Origin: Pseudomonadota bacterium
Lineage (GTDB): Bacteria; Pseudomonadota; Alphaproteobacteria; UBA8366; JADFVY01
DNA length: 6,657 bases
NCBI GenBank assembly: GCA_030671915.1
Contig: DAOVHN010000141.1
Location: 1 to 6,657, forward strand
Reading direction: 5' to 3'
Positions 6,073 through 6,657 of this stretch are shown here, piece by piece. The notes under the pieces are model-generated. The model ran no database searches, was not told the origin of the DNA, and saw nothing but the letters and a program-made list of their open reading frames with translations. Positions within the stretch are counted from its first letter, which is position 1. The number at the start of each line of letters is the position of its first letter. The position numbers and the translations under genes were made by a program.

Positions 6073-6657
6073 ATGCGTATCGTTACCTGGAATGTGAACT
6101 CCGTCCGCCTGCGGTTGCCGTTGCTGGAAAAGCTCGTTGCGCAGCGTTCGCCGGACGTGATCTGCCTGCAGGAAACCAAGGTGGTCGATGATACGTTTCC
6201 GAAAAACGACATCGCGACAATGGGTTATGAACATATCGAAATTCGTGGCATGAAGAGTTATAATGGCGTTGCCGTCCTGTCGCGCCTGCCGCTGACACGG
6301 CTGGAGGATTACGCCTTTTGCGGCCGCGACGATTGCCGCCATCTCGGTGTCCGGGTCGACGGCATCGACCTGCATTGCCTATACGTCCCGGCCGGTGGCG
6401 ACGTGCCCGATCCGGAAACCAATGACAAATTCGCCCACAAACTTCAATTCATCGACGAAATGGCGGCTTGGTCGAAGCAGCTGAAAAAACAGGAACGGCC
6501 GGCGATTCTGACCGGCGACTTCAACGTCGCGCCGCTGGAAACGGATGTCTGGTCGCACAGGCAGCTTCTGAAGGTGATGAGCCACACCCAGATCGAGGTC
6601 GAGAAATTCGGGGAGGCCAAGGCAGCGGGCCAGAGGGTCGATGCGGTGCGGTACTTC
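6073..6657 (+). CDS. xthA: Exodeoxyribonuclease III / AP endonuclease, N-terminal part (3' end outside window)
   Basis: A metal-dependent nuclease of the endonuclease/exonuclease/phosphatase fold that cuts DNA at abasic sites and removes 3' blocking groups in base-excision repair. The frame is open to the last base, giving 195 of an expected 260-270 residues. It opens with MRIVTWNVNSVRLR (N7). It has the metal-binding glutamate E34 in CLQETK, SYNGVAVLSR (62-71), LYVPAGGD (103-110) with the position-104 tyrosine, and the catalytic GDFNVAP (148-154) with D149 and N151. The sequence VRYF is the last seen. The missing end should carry the final catalytic histidine. The ATG at 6073 is chosen because the family's first beta strand begins there. 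A weak GGGG (6059-6062) lies ten bases upstream. It is separated from the preceding transcript by a terminator, so it presumably has its own promoter, which I could not identify. Confidence 0.95.
   Translation, partial: MRIVTWNVNSVRLRLPLLEKLVAQRSPDVICLQETKVVDDTFPKNDIATMGYEHIEIRGMKSYNGVAVLSRLPLTRLEDYAFCGRDDCRHLGVRVDGIDLHCLYVPAGGDVPDPETNDKFAHKLQFIDEMAAWSKQLKKQERPAILTGDFNVAPLETDVWSHRQLLKVMSHTQIEVEKFGEAKAAGQRVDAVRYF

Overview
This 6657-base window looks like ordinary chromosome from a GC-rich alphaproteobacterium. The clues are strong G/C use at third codon positions, an FtsK and a DapC-type aminotransferase of alphaproteobacterial appearance, and a gene order (amtB, aminotransferase, ftsK, lolA, xthA) that I recall from Rhizobiales-like and related genomes. 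Every confidently called gene is on the + strand. I see no phage, transposase, CRISPR, rRNA or tRNA.

Layout. Bases 1-612 are the C-terminal half of an AmtB-type ammonium channel, closed by a strong intrinsic terminator (639-672). A 275-base gap (613-887) follows. It holds a possible sigma70-like promoter (764-792), a GC-rich hairpin with a T-run (824-850), and two copies of a 15-base direct repeat in 21-base register. The second copy abuts the next start codon. Then comes a tight run of genes: a PLP-dependent aminotransferase of the DapC type (888-2099), the DNA translocase FtsK (2099-4426, joined by a TAATG overlap), the lipoprotein carrier LolA (4362-5060, starting inside ftsK) and a class-I glutamine-amidotransferase-like hydrolase of the gamma-glutamyl-GABA hydrolase family (5110-5922). 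An intrinsic terminator overlaps the stop codon of that last gene (5914-5949). The following 150-base gap holds a strong palindrome (5978-6015) that resembles a dispersed intergenic repeat. The window ends inside an exodeoxyribonuclease III gene (6073 onward).

How the genes fit together. Terminators at 639-672 and 5914-5949 bracket a probable four-gene transcript with a cell-envelope and division theme. It would cover diaminopimelate synthesis for lysine and peptidoglycan, chromosome clearance and septum assembly by FtsK, and transport of lipoproteins across the periplasm by LolA. The amidotransferase-like hydrolase has no obvious place in that theme and may be a later insertion between lolA and xthA. 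The ammonium channel and the DNA-repair nuclease belong to separate transcripts.

I found no convincing undescribed system. The most unusual material is in the two gaps: the hairpin plus 21-base-register repeats directly in front of the aminotransferase start, and the palindrome before xthA, part of which can pair with a second downstream segment.
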